Shown here: piece after piece, positions 37,051 through 46,088 of the stretch
Layout: each line of letters starts with the position of its first letter
How positions within the stretch are numbered: the stretch's first letter is position 1
NCBI GenBank assembly: GCA_963807225.1
Contig: CAWEAD010000005.1
Location: forward strand, 1,240,001-1,304,000
Direction: 5' to 3'
From: JAGVGT01 sp963807225
GTDB lineage: Bacteria; Desulfobacterota; Desulfobulbia; Desulfobulbales; JAGXFP01
DNA length: 64,000 nt
Translations under genes and position numbers: made by a program
Notes under the pieces: generated by a model
The model's database searches: none
Told to the model about the DNA's origin: nothing
What the model saw: the letters and a program-made list of their open reading frames with translations, nothing else

Positions 37051-37644
37051 ATGGCTGAAATAAAGAGTACCATCGATATGGTCATGGAACGGGCCGCCCG
37101 AATGACGGCCGACACGGAAGTGGTCGGTGGCGAGGATCAGGTCCAGGTAGGCATGCGGGCCGCGGCCGCCTATCTGCGCGGCGAGGATGTCGATCTGGCC
37201 GCCAAGGTAGCTGCCCAATCTCCGGCCGATCAGGGTGACTGCCGAAAGGGGATTGTCCAGGTTTTGCTGCGTAACATCTTTCTGCCCCGGGAGGCCGAGC
37301 AGCAGAAGGGAGCCGAACAGGCTATGAACGGTCTGGTTCAGGTCGGCAGCGGTAGTGGAGAACTCCTGCCCGTCTTTGCCGAGATGAAAAAGATTCTCGA
37401 TCAGTATTTACTGCATCGCAAACAGCTTAAAGAGCAACTCGAAGCCCACTTCGCCCAGCAGATGGGCCAGGTGGAAGCAGCCCTGGCCCAGCAAACCGGC
37501 ATGGCCATGAAGTTGAAACCCTCCCAGCATCCCAAATTCCAGGAAGAGTGGCAGAAAGTTCTCACCCAGCTGAACGACCAGTACGGCAACACTTTGAGTC
37601 AGTATAAAAAACAGGTCGAACAATATTTGGCCGGGACCCGCTGA
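37051..37644 (+). CDS. Conserved hypothetical protein with Gln-rich coiled coil
   Basis: AGGAG at about 37039-37043 fixes the ATG at 37051. The 197-residue product begins MAEIKSTIDMVMERAARMT, runs as amphipathic helices, and has a Gln-rich coiled coil in its second half (KQLKEQLEAHFAQQMGQVEAALAQQ). No signal peptide or membrane segment is present. Its stop overlaps the start of the next small gene (TGATG), and an M24 peptidase gene follows. I do not recognise a function. The coiled coil suggests an oligomeric or scaffold-type protein. Confidence 0.7.
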   Translation: MAEIKSTIDMVMERAARMTADTEVVGGEDQVQVGMRAAAAYLRGEDVDLAAKVAAQSPADQGDCRKGIVQVLLRNIFLPREAEQQKGAEQAMNGLVQVGSGSGELLPVFAEMKKILDQYLLHRKQLKEQLEAHFAQQMGQVEAALAQQTGMAMKLKPSQHPKFQEEWQKVLTQLNDQYGNTLSQYKKQVEQYLAGTR

Positions 37645-37847
37645 TGCGGGTAGTGATTGAACTGGAACCAGCCTCGGCCGGGGCTGACCTGATTCTTAGC
37701 AATTGGCAGGCAACCTGGGGGACTTCTGCTGACGGCGGCGGTACCGAACTTGCCGCCGAGGCTTCGCTGTCGGCCCTGCTCGATCTTCGGCAGCGTTGTT
37801 TCGACCGGGGCTTAACGGTCAACGCCTTCTTCCCCGACAACCATTAG
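37644..37847 (+). CDS. Small hypothetical protein, 67 residues
   Basis: The ATG shares its A with the upstream TGA stop, indicating translational coupling. The product (MRVVIELEPASAGADLIL ...) is a short alpha/beta chain without signal peptide, membrane helix or cysteine motif. Nothing in it is recognisable. The start of the M24 peptidase is 12 bases after its stop. Confidence 0.55.
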   Translation: MRVVIELEPASAGADLILSNWQATWGTSADGGGTELAAEASLSALLDLRQRCFDRGLTVNAFFPDNH

Positions 37848-37858
37848 AATCGTTTGGC

Positions 37859-38950
37859 ATGGACAATCAATATCGACTCAAACCTTTGCTGCGGCGGCAG
37901 AACCTCGACGCGCTGCTGGTCACCCAGCCCGACAACCGCCGCTATTTAAGCGGTTATACCGCCGGCGACCTGAACATCAACGAAAGCTCGGGGGCGCTAC
38001 TGATCCCCCGGCGCGGCCAACCTCTGCTTTTCACCGACTTTCGCTATCAGCTCCAGGCCGAGCGCGAGGCGACCGGCTACAAGGTGGTGATCTATCGGCG
38101 GGGTTTGCTGGCCCGGTTGAAAAGCATCATGGTCGAGCTGGGGGTCAAGCGGCTGGGTTTCGAGAGCCACTACTTCCTGCACCAGACCGCCGATAAACTC
38201 CAGAAGCTGGCGGCGGAAATCGGGGTTGAAGCGGTCCCGGAGTCTGGGCTGGTCGAAAGATTGCGAATCCGTAAAAGTCCCGATGAACTGGAAAAGATCC
38301 GGGCAGCGGTGCGGCTGAACGAAGAGGTGTTTCAGGAGGTCTACCGGCAGTTAAAACCAGGCCTGACCGAGCGGCAGGTGGCCCTGCGGATCGAGATCAT
38401 GATGCGCGAAAAGGGCGCCGAGCGACCCAGCTTCGAAACCATTGTCGCCGGCGGACCCAACGGGGCATTGCCCCATGCGGTACCGGGAGACCGACCCTTG
38501 CGGGAAGGAGAGCCCATCGTCATCGACATGGGTCTGGTGCTGGACGGTTACTGCTCCGACATGACTCGTACCGTGGTGCTGGGTCGGATGGATGAAATCA
38601 CTCGCGAGCGTTTCCGATTGGTGCGGCAAGCACAGCTGGCCGGGATCGCCGCGGTTAGGTCAGGGGTTATAGGTCGGGAGGTGGACCGGGCTGCCCGTCA
38701 AGTGATTAAGGCGGCTGGATTCGGCGCCGCTTTCGGCCATAGCCTGGGCCACGGGGTGGGATTGGCGGTGCATGAAGCACCGGCGCTTTCGGTGCGCTAT
38801 CAGCGTCAGCTTCAATCCGGCATGGTGGTTACCGTCGAGCCGGGCATCTATCTCCCGGAGTGGGGCGGTATCCGCCTGGAAAACATGGTGGTGGTGACTG
38901 AAACCGGAAGTGAGTTGCTGAACGAGGATACTACCTTTTTGGATGTGTGA
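37859..38950 (+). CDS. Xaa-Pro aminopeptidase/dipeptidase (M24 family)
   Basis: This 363-residue pita-bread metallopeptidase removes N-terminal residues next to proline. The N-terminal creatinase-like domain (LKPLLRRQNLDALLVTQPDNRRYLSGY) precedes the catalytic domain. The metal ligands are readable in order: Asp in IVIDMGLVLDGYCSDMTRTV (two ligands), His in GHGVGLAVHEAP, Glu in TVEPGIYLPEWGG and Glu in IRLENMVVV. The ATG at 37859 is chosen. An upstream in-frame extension overlaps the preceding gene. Family members are cytosolic and usually bind two Mn or Co ions. Confidence 0.95.
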   Translation: MDNQYRLKPLLRRQNLDALLVTQPDNRRYLSGYTAGDLNINESSGALLIPRRGQPLLFTDFRYQLQAEREATGYKVVIYRRGLLARLKSIMVELGVKRLGFESHYFLHQTADKLQKLAAEIGVEAVPESGLVERLRIRKSPDELEKIRAAVRLNEEVFQEVYRQLKPGLTERQVALRIEIMMREKGAERPSFETIVAGGPNGALPHAVPGDRPLREGEPIVIDMGLVLDGYCSDMTRTVVLGRMDEITRERFRLVRQAQLAGIAAVRSGVIGREVDRAARQVIKAAGFGAAFGHSLGHGVGLAVHEAPALSVRYQRQLQSGMVVTVEPGIYLPEWGGIRLENMVVVTETGSELLNEDTTFLDV

Positions 38951-39089
38951 GTGAACCGGGGATGAAGGCAGTTTTGGGAGTAATTATTATCCCGGGTGTT
39001 CTCGGAGGGAGATTATGACCATGCGGAGTCGGACGGCCGCTGGTCAATCTGATGACAGTTTCGAACCAATCTTTTTTAGGGACATCTTA

Positions 39090-39809
39090 ATGCGAACCAA
39101 CAATCGGGCCGACGACCAGTTGCGGTCCTTGTCGATTGAATATGGCTTTCAGCCTCAGGCGGCCGGGTCGGTGTTGATCCGGCTGGGCAATACCCATGTG
39201 CTCTGCGCGGTCAGTATCGAGGAGGAAGTTCCGCCTTTCTTGAAGGGTGCCGGCCAAGGCTGGATTACCGCCGAGTACTCCATGTTGCCCGGCGCCACCA
39301 ATACCCGAGCCCGTCGGGAAACCAAGGGTCAATCGGGGCGGACCATGGAGATCCAGCGCTTGATCGGCCGATCCCTACGGATGATGGTCGATCTCAAGGC
39401 CATCGGCGAGCGCACCTTGCGGGTGGATTGCGACGTGCTGAACGCCGACGGTGGAACCCGTACCGCCGCCATCACCGGCGGAGCCCTGGCTGTGCGCCAA
39501 GCCTTGCAGGGCCTGGTGGCCAGGAGGCTCTTGACTTCCATGCCGGAACTGAACCCGGTGGCGGCGGTCAGCGTCGGGCTGCGGCAGGGCGAATATCTCC
39601 TCGATCTCGATTACGGTGAGGACTCCTCGGCCGAGGTCGATGCCAACTTCGTGATGACCGGCGACGGCAGGCTGATTGAAATCCAGGGTAGCGCCGAGGG
39701 GGAACCTTTCGCTCGGCAGGATTTCCTGGCCATGCTCGATCTGGCCGCCAAGGGGGTGCTTGAACTGCTCCGCCCCTGGCATGAAGGTATGGTTGATAAG
39801 GGAATATAG
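39090..39809 (+). CDS. rph: Ribonuclease PH
   Basis: RNase PH trims tRNA 3' ends with phosphate. The roughly 239-residue chain carries SIEYGFQPQAAGSVLIRLGNT, the phosphate-binding RETKGQSGRTMEIQRLIGRSLR, LRVDCDVLNADGGTRTAAITGG and LLDLDYGEDSSAEVDANFVM. The ATG at 39090 (MRTNNRADDQLR) matches the usual RNase PH start and has AGGGA upstream. A second in-frame ATG at 39015 has an even stronger GGAGGGAG but would add 25 residues that are not typical of the family. Confidence 0.95.
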   Translation: MRTNNRADDQLRSLSIEYGFQPQAAGSVLIRLGNTHVLCAVSIEEEVPPFLKGAGQGWITAEYSMLPGATNTRARRETKGQSGRTMEIQRLIGRSLRMMVDLKAIGERTLRVDCDVLNADGGTRTAAITGGALAVRQALQGLVARRLLTSMPELNPVAAVSVGLRQGEYLLDLDYGEDSSAEVDANFVMTGDGRLIEIQGSAEGEPFARQDFLAMLDLAAKGVLELLRPWHEGMVDKGI

Positions 39810-39887
39810 AACTGGTGATCTGTAGCTCCCATATCTCTCATTCCTTAACCCCCGCGACCCCATGGCGATAAAATTGTTGAGCCAAAC

Positions 39888-41012
39888 ATGAACAATTCCC
39901 CCTACACCCTACATAGCCGCTCAAGTCAGTCAGCCGCCCGGCGCGGTGAGGTAAAGACCGCCCATGGTACCTTCCAGACCCCGGTCTTCATGCCGGTGGG
40001 CACCCAGGCCACGGTCAAGGGGGTCACCCCGGAGAACCTCAAGGCGCTGGGGGCGCGGATCATACTCGGCAATACCTATCATCTTTACATTCGCCCCGGT
40101 CACCAACTGATCCGGAAGCTGGGCGGACTGCACAAGTTCATGAACTGGGACGGGCCGATCCTCACCGACAGCGGCGGCTTCCAGATTTTCAGCCTGCGCG
40201 ATCTAGCCAAGATCACCGAGCAGGGCGCCGCCTTCAAGTCGCATCTGGACGGAGCCGATCTCTTTCTTAGTCCCGAGGATGCGGTTATGGTCCAGGAGGC
40301 GCTGGGCTCGGATATCATGATGTGCCTCGATACCTGTATCCCCTATCCGGCCAGCCGTGAGGAGGTGATCAAGGGTACCGCACTCACCGGGCGCTGGGCC
40401 CGACGTTCGCGAGCGGCCCATAACAACCGGCAACAGCTGCTCTTCGGCATCGTCCAGGGCGGCATGCATGAGGATCTGCGGGCCGAGGCGGTCGAAGAAC
40501 TGGTGGAGATCGGCTTCGACGGCTACGCCATCGGCGGTCTGAGCGTCGGGGAGGACCAGGCCAGGATGCTGGAGATTACCGCCCATACCGCGGCGCTGAT
40601 GCCCGATAATTTCCCGAAATACCTGATGGGAGTCGGCACTCCGGAGGATTTGATCGAAGCGGTCTGGCGCGGGGTCGATATGTTCGACTGCGTAATGCCA
40701 ACCCGTAACGCCAGAAACGGAATGCTCTTTACATCAACCGGCCGGGTTGTTATAAAAAACGCACGCTACCGGGAGGATGAACGCCCCCTGGATGAGGCGT
40801 GCGACTGCTACGTCTGCCGGAACTATTCTCGGGCCTACCTGCGTCACCTGTACATGGCCCGCGAGATTCTCTCCTCGCACCTCAATACCATTCACAATCT
40901 GCACTACTTTGTGAATCTGCTTGGGGGGATGCGGCAGGCCATCGAGGCGGATCGGCTGGCCGAGTTCCGGCGGGAGTTTTATTCCCGGCGGCAGGAAGTT
41001 GAGCAGATTTGA
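39888..41012 (+). CDS. tgt: tRNA-guanine transglycosylase (queuine tRNA-ribosyltransferase)
   Basis: This 374-residue TIM-barrel enzyme exchanges G34 for preQ1 in tRNAs with GUN anticodons. Key segments are ILTDSGGFQIFSLRDL (active-site Asp), FGIVQGGMHEDLR, YAIGGLSVGE, the nucleophile region MFDCVMPTRNARNG, and the zinc site CDCYVCRNYSRAYLRHL with a later His. Length and motifs are those of the bacterial enzyme. It is followed 131 bases on by yajC, the usual partner. Confidence 0.97.
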   Translation: MNNSPYTLHSRSSQSAARRGEVKTAHGTFQTPVFMPVGTQATVKGVTPENLKALGARIILGNTYHLYIRPGHQLIRKLGGLHKFMNWDGPILTDSGGFQIFSLRDLAKITEQGAAFKSHLDGADLFLSPEDAVMVQEALGSDIMMCLDTCIPYPASREEVIKGTALTGRWARRSRAAHNNRQQLLFGIVQGGMHEDLRAEAVEELVEIGFDGYAIGGLSVGEDQARMLEITAHTAALMPDNFPKYLMGVGTPEDLIEAVWRGVDMFDCVMPTRNARNGMLFTSTGRVVIKNARYREDERPLDEACDCYVCRNYSRAYLRHLYMAREILSSHLNTIHNLHYFVNLLGGMRQAIEADRLAEFRREFYSRRQEVEQI

Positions 41013-41143
41013 AACAGGTGATTGCCGCGGCCTGCGTCCCAGCAAAGACATCTTTGCCGGGATCCCGCTCCCTCGGGAGAAACAACGGCGAAGCAATCTG
41101 CGGGCATTGACTAAAGAAACCAAACCATAACGGAGGAAATTAA

Positions 41144-41485
41144 ATGACCAGTTTAGCCTGGGCGGCCGACGCGGCCCCCTCTACCGGCGCCGGAGGCATC
41201 GCCTCTTTCATCCCGCTGATCCTGATCTTCGTGGTCTTCTACTTCCTGCTGATCCGACCGCAGCAGAAGAAGGTCAAGGAGCACCAGAATTTCGTCGCCA
41301 ACCTCAAGAAAGGCGACGCCGTGATGACCAACGGCGGTATCTACGGCGAGATCACCGGTCTGACCGACACGGTGGTGACCCTGGAGATCGCCGACAACGT
41401 GCGGATCAAGGTTTCCCGCCCCAATATCGCCGGGACCCAGGGCAGCGCCACAGCCCCGCAGACCGGGACGGGTGGAGGGGGCTGA
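41144..41485 (+). CDS. yajC: Preprotein translocase accessory subunit YajC
   Basis: YajC is a small inner-membrane protein associated with SecDF-YidC. The 113-residue product has a single helix (IPLILIFVVFYFLLIRPQQKK) followed by the conserved KEHQNFVANLKKGDAVMTNGGIYG. GGAGG stands before the ATG. The order tgt-yajC is standard, but the secD and secF genes that usually follow are absent. A terminator and tamB come next. Confidence 0.95.
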   Translation: MTSLAWAADAAPSTGAGGIASFIPLILIFVVFYFLLIRPQQKKVKEHQNFVANLKKGDAVMTNGGIYGEITGLTDTVVTLEIADNVRIKVSRPNIAGTQGSATAPQTGTGGGG

Positions 41486-41530
41486 GCGACCAAGTAAAAC
41501 TTATTCCCATCGGTGATGGGATAGAATCTA

Positions 41531-41559
41531 AGCCGGGGCTTGTCCCCGGCTTTTTTTTT
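41531..41559 (+). terminator. Rho-independent terminator after yajC
   Basis: An eight-base stem AGCCGGGG/CCCCGGCT with a five-base loop is followed by a run of T. A small CCCATC/GATGGG hairpin lies just before it, near 41506-41520. Confidence 0.85.
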
Positions 41560-41726
41560 GTGGCGGGAAGGAAGAATGTTATCCTATGGAGACCAGCGGG
41601 TGATTTTCGGGATTTGCGGGGGTGATCGAAATAACCCGAAGGGCTCGGGCCAATGAAAATGTTAACGTGTCCTTAAAGTCAGATGATGAAAAGCCAATTC
41701 TCCCTATGCATGAATAAGCCCCGGAG

Positions 41727-44700
41727 ATGATCAAGCCAGCCGCCAAAATACTCATCGTTTCCGGGCTGGTCCTGGTGGTTTTCGGCGTTGCGGCAATTTT
41801 CCGGGAACGGCTCCTGGAGTCGATGGCGAAGAGGCTGGTAATCCAAGCTGTTGAGAAGGAACTAGGCCTGGAAGTGACGGTGGAGAAGATCACCGGTTCC
41901 TACCTCGGCGATCTTAGACTCACCGGGGTGCGGACGGTGAAGACATCCGAGAATAGGATGCTGGTCTCCATCGACGCCCGGGTGATTGATGCCAGCTATT
42001 CCCTGCGCCAGCTGTGGCATGGGGTGGATGCCTTTGTCGGCGGCCTGGGGCTGGAGCTCGACGGAGCCCGGGTGGTGATGGATTTGAGTCGGGACTGGGG
42101 TGGCGCCGGCGGCCAAGAGGACTCCCCGTCGGCAGCCCTGGTCTTGCCGGTGACCAGGGCCCGAGATTCAAGGGTGGAGCTGCATGACCGGGATTGGGAT
42201 CTTACCCTTGCCGGGATGGACCTCGAGGTGGCCGCCTTTGACGTCGAACAGGGCGGTATCCCGCTAACGGTGCATGCCGCGAAATCCGTAGTCGAATTGC
42301 CCTTCATCCGTCGCCAGACCCCGGAGCTTGCCGCCAGGGGTGTCCTGAACCGTTATTCCATCAGAGTGGACGACTTGGAGGTCAACGGCCGGCCGGCGAT
42401 AACGGCGGCCCGTTTCGATTACGGCCCGGCAGAACCAATTCGCTGCGCCGGCTCTTTTTCTGCCTTTGCCGGTAGTGGTAAGATCAAAGCCGCATTCGCC
42501 GAAAATTCAACCGAACTGGAGTGGGATATCCGAGAGGTCGATGCCGCTGCGGTCGCCACGCTGTTGAATCTGGCGGAACCGTTCCCCGCCGGGCAGGTCA
42601 CCAGCAGCGGCAGGCTGGCCGGAAACTTTGCCGAGCCGGTTTCCTTGAACGGCAAGGTTTCCCTGGTGGCAATCAATGGCAGTTTCCGGAACCAACCCTT
42701 CGGCCGCATTGTTCTGGAAGGAGCTAGCGACGCTGGGATACTGCGGATCGATACCCTCGAAGTGGAAACGGGCGTCAATTCCGTCTCGGCCTCCGGGGTC
42801 TCGGCTCCGCTGGCGCCACTGCTTGCCGGTGAGGTGGAAAAGATTGTCGGTCGGACCAGCGGCCAATTCACCGCCCGGCTGGAGGATATCCCAGCCCTGC
42901 TCAGTCTCGCCGGTTTGGCCTTACCGGCACAACTTTTCCCCGGCGGGGTGCCGCCACATCGGCTCGCGGTTACCGGAACAACGGCGGCAGGAGTTATGCG
43001 GATCGATTCCCTGGAAGCGGAGCTGGGTGAAAATACCGGGTCGGCCTCCGGGGTTTCGCTGCCGTTGGCCGATCTGGTTGCCGGGAATCTGGAAGATACG
43101 GTCAGGCACACCAGGGGCAGTTTCAGCGCTCGGCTGGAGGATATTCCCGCCCTGCTCCATCTGGCCGGAATAACGGTGCCGCCTGGCTACCTTCCCGAAG
43201 GAATGCCGCCCCACCGGCTGGTGTTGGCCGGTCGGGCTTCAGAAGAGGGAGTCATCCTGGAATCGGGCATCTTCAACGAAGGTAGCGGCACGGTTACCCT
43301 GGAGCATTTCGTTGTGACCTGGCCCCGCAGCGGTCCGCTTTTGGATGGACTTAGTCTGTCGGCAAGGCTCAAGGTCAATCTTCCGGACCTGGGCCGCAGC
43401 GCCGAACTCTTCGGCGTGGAGCACGCCGGAGGAAACCTCCGGGCCGAAGTCATTTTTGACGGCCCCTGGAAAAGTCTCCAGGGAAGTATCGAAGTGCACG
43501 GCAAGGATCTCCGCTACCGGGAGGCCGAAGTGGACAGCCTGCTGCTGACGGCGCGCTCAGACTCGGCGGGATGGCGGGTCGTAAAACTCGAGGCCGGCAG
43601 GGGAGAGGACCGTCTCACCGGCAGCGGGGTAATCGCCATGAATCCTCTGCGCTTCAATGAGACGGTTGTCGATCTCAGGACAGGTGATTTTCGACCTTAT
43701 CTCGGTTGGTTCCTGACCGGGGAGATTCCCCGGGCCCATGGAGCTTTGGCGGTGCAACTCGAGGTGTCTGGTTCACCGAGGGCGCCGGAGGGCAGTTTCA
43801 AGGCAGTCCTCACCGACGGTAACTTCGATGGGTTTTCCGTTTCCCGGGGAGAGCTGACGGGCTCCATGGCGGGGGAAAAGGTCGAAGTAACAACTCTGCA
43901 GGCAGAGACCTCGGAGGGGAGGGTGGAACTGGCGGGTTCTTTCCAGCACCGGGGGTGGGGAGTGCCGGTTACCGGGACCATCGGTCGGCTGACCCTGGCC
44001 CGGGAAGATTTTTTGATGGAACTTCTGGCGCCGGTGGCGGTCAGGGTCGACGGCGAAAGTTCGTGGTCCTTTGAGGAGGCGACACTGCAGGGGGCGGCCG
44101 GGACCTTCCGACTGGCGGGAGGAGTATCTCCCCAGGCCGGTTATGATCTGACGCTTCGGCTCAGTGAGGTGAAGAGCGCTCCCTGGCAGGCGCTATTTCC
44201 GGGGCTGCCGGTGGAATTCCAGGGGCTCAACCTGGAAGGGACAGTCCGTGGAACACGTTCGGCGCCTGAAGTAGCACTCAAAGGTTCGGTCGCCGAACTA
44301 CGGGCTCGTGATGCTTTTGTGCCTCTGGCCGGGCAATTCGATCTCCTGCTTTCGTCTCGGGGTCTGGTCCTGAAGACCTTTTCCTGGACCACGGCGACCG
44401 GGGAGCAGATTGTGCTGGCCGGCACCATCCCTTATGACCCTTACACCCGCCGCTTCATCCCGCAAGCGCTGGTTGTGAATGGTCTTTTTTCGGTTCCCGA
44501 CCTGGGGGTGTTCACCGCCTTTCTCCCCGAGAACTTCCGGGTACCGGGAGTACTCAAGGGTAAGTTGAATATTTCTGGCACCGGAGAACACCCCGAAGCG
44601 ACTATCGACTTCCACGTCAAGGATGTCGGTTTTCCGGCCACGTTCCCCGTGCGCCCCCCAGGCCTGGTCTCGGTTGATGCGGTGGCGGTATTGAAGGATA

Positions 44701-46088
44701 ACGACCTGCGCCTGGAAACCTTCACCGTTACCGGCAATGATCTCAAACTATCCTTTGCCGGTAAGTGGCGCCAGGCGGGAAATTTGCTCAAAGGGTGGAC
44801 AGCGGCGGACGGACTTCCCGGCAATCTGGATCTCCGCGGCAGCTTCTCGGTGGCCGACATCGGCTGGTTGGCTCGGGGGGTTCCGGAGATCCGGCGACTG
44901 GGTGGAAAAGTTGTCGGCACCCTGGCTCTTTCAGGTCCGGCTGCCAGCCCTGAGCTTGAGGCCGAACTCAGCCTCGCGGAGGGCGAGTTCCGGGCCGAGG
45001 GCAGCATGCCGCCGCTGCGAGACCTCCAGGTGCAACTCGGTTTCAAGGAACGGACGGCAACTATCAAGCGATTCACCGGCACCGTCGGCGGCTCTCCGTT
45101 CACGGTTTCCGGTAGTGTCCTGCTGCCGGTGGACGGGGCGCCGGAGGCCGATCTCCGGGTCCAGGGCGCCAATATCCTGCTTTATCGTAGCGAGGCTGTG
45201 GGAGTCAGGGGAGATGCCGATCTCACCGTCCGGGGCTTATTTTCCGCGCCCGCCTTCGCGGGCACCCTCGCCATTACCGACGGCAGGCTTCGCAAGAACA
45301 TCAACTGGCTCGAACCGCTCCGGGGAATCGGTCGGAGCAAGTCTCCGGTCGCCGTTACCGGTAACCCGGTCGGGCTCGGCATCTCGTTTCATAATCCGCC
45401 GTTGAAGGATGCGACTTTTGCCATCCATGTGACCAGCAAGAATCCCTTCCTGGTCAAGAGTAACGTGGCTCGGGGAAACTTGCGGCCCGATCTGTGGTTG
45501 CGGGGGACCGGGGAAATCCCTTTGCTGACCGGGGTGGTCTATATCGATCGCTCGCGAATCCTGTTGCCGGCCGGGAGGCTCTCGGTAGACGCCGGGCTCA
45601 TCCGTTTTCCGGAGAATAGTCCCGGCCGGCCGCAGCTGGAGATTTCCGGGTCGAGCCAGATTCTGGGCTACGACATCAAATTGGCGGTGGAAGGAAACTA
45701 TGACGAGCCGACGATCACTCTGTCCTCGGTGCCGCCGCTACCCCAGGACGCGCTCCTGCTTCTGCTCCTGACCGGGAAGCTGCCGCCGGGAACGGCGGAA
45801 CAGAGCCGCGGCTGGCAGCAGGGCGTGAAGGTCGCCCTTTATGTCAGCAAAGGGGTGCTCGAGGAGTGGTTCGGCGGCAACGACCTCGATTCCGAAGAAT
45901 CGCTGTTGGACCGTTTCGATGTCGTCACCGGTCGCGGCATCAGCCGCCAGGGCAACGAAACCATCGGGGCGCAGTATCGGCTGGCGGACGGAGTGGTGCG
46001 GGAGGGCGATGAGCTCTACCTGGTGGCTGAGCGGGATATTTACGACGAATTCAACGCGGGGCTCCGGATTGTCTTCCATTTTAAATAA
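41727..46088 (+). CDS. tamB: Translocation/assembly module protein TamB (AsmA-like, DUF490)
   Basis: This 1453-residue protein has one N-terminal membrane helix (residues about 9-25, ILIVSGLVLVVFGVAAIF). A very long periplasmic chain of beta-rich repeats follows, then the DUF490/TamB C-terminal domain (RPDLWLRGTGEIPLLTG, RILLPAGRLSVDAGLIRFPEN, GNYDEPTITLSSVPPLPQDALLLLLL, end FHFK). TamB-type proteins bridge the periplasm and transfer lipids, and work with the BamA-like TamA encoded directly downstream. Residues about 337-506 contain a tandem duplication of about 85 residues (DNA 42735-43244). The 3' end overlaps the start of the next gene. Confidence 0.93.
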   Translation: MIKPAAKILIVSGLVLVVFGVAAIFRERLLESMAKRLVIQAVEKELGLEVTVEKITGSYLGDLRLTGVRTVKTSENRMLVSIDARVIDASYSLRQLWHGVDAFVGGLGLELDGARVVMDLSRDWGGAGGQEDSPSAALVLPVTRARDSRVELHDRDWDLTLAGMDLEVAAFDVEQGGIPLTVHAAKSVVELPFIRRQTPELAARGVLNRYSIRVDDLEVNGRPAITAARFDYGPAEPIRCAGSFSAFAGSGKIKAAFAENSTELEWDIREVDAAAVATLLNLAEPFPAGQVTSSGRLAGNFAEPVSLNGKVSLVAINGSFRNQPFGRIVLEGASDAGILRIDTLEVETGVNSVSASGVSAPLAPLLAGEVEKIVGRTSGQFTARLEDIPALLSLAGLALPAQLFPGGVPPHRLAVTGTTAAGVMRIDSLEAELGENTGSASGVSLPLADLVAGNLEDTVRHTRGSFSARLEDIPALLHLAGITVPPGYLPEGMPPHRLVLAGRASEEGVILESGIFNEGSGTVTLEHFVVTWPRSGPLLDGLSLSARLKVNLPDLGRSAELFGVEHAGGNLRAEVIFDGPWKSLQGSIEVHGKDLRYREAEVDSLLLTARSDSAGWRVVKLEAGRGEDRLTGSGVIAMNPLRFNETVVDLRTGDFRPYLGWFLTGEIPRAHGALAVQLEVSGSPRAPEGSFKAVLTDGNFDGFSVSRGELTGSMAGEKVEVTTLQAETSEGRVELAGSFQHRGWGVPVTGTIGRLTLAREDFLMELLAPVAVRVDGESSWSFEEATLQGAAGTFRLAGGVSPQAGYDLTLRLSEVKSAPWQALFPGLPVEFQGLNLEGTVRGTRSAPEVALKGSVAELRARDAFVPLAGQFDLLLSSRGLVLKTFSWTTATGEQIVLAGTIPYDPYTRRFIPQALVVNGLFSVPDLGVFTAFLPENFRVPGVLKGKLNISGTGEHPEATIDFHVKDVGFPATFPVRPPGLVSVDAVAVLKDNDLRLETFTVTGNDLKLSFAGKWRQAGNLLKGWTAADGLPGNLDLRGSFSVADIGWLARGVPEIRRLGGKVVGTLALSGPAASPELEAELSLAEGEFRAEGSMPPLRDLQVQLGFKERTATIKRFTGTVGGSPFTVSGSVLLPVDGAPEADLRVQGANILLYRSEAVGVRGDADLTVRGLFSAPAFAGTLAITDGRLRKNINWLEPLRGIGRSKSPVAVTGNPVGLGISFHNPPLKDATFAIHVTSKNPFLVKSNVARGNLRPDLWLRGTGEIPLLTGVVYIDRSRILLPAGRLSVDAGLIRFPENSPGRPQLEISGSSQILGYDIKLAVEGNYDEPTITLSSVPPLPQDALLLLLLTGKLPPGTAEQSRGWQQGVKVALYVSKGVLEEWFGGNDLDSEESLLDRFDVVTGRGISRQGNETIGAQYRLADGVVREGDELYLVAERDIYDEFNAGLRIVFHFK

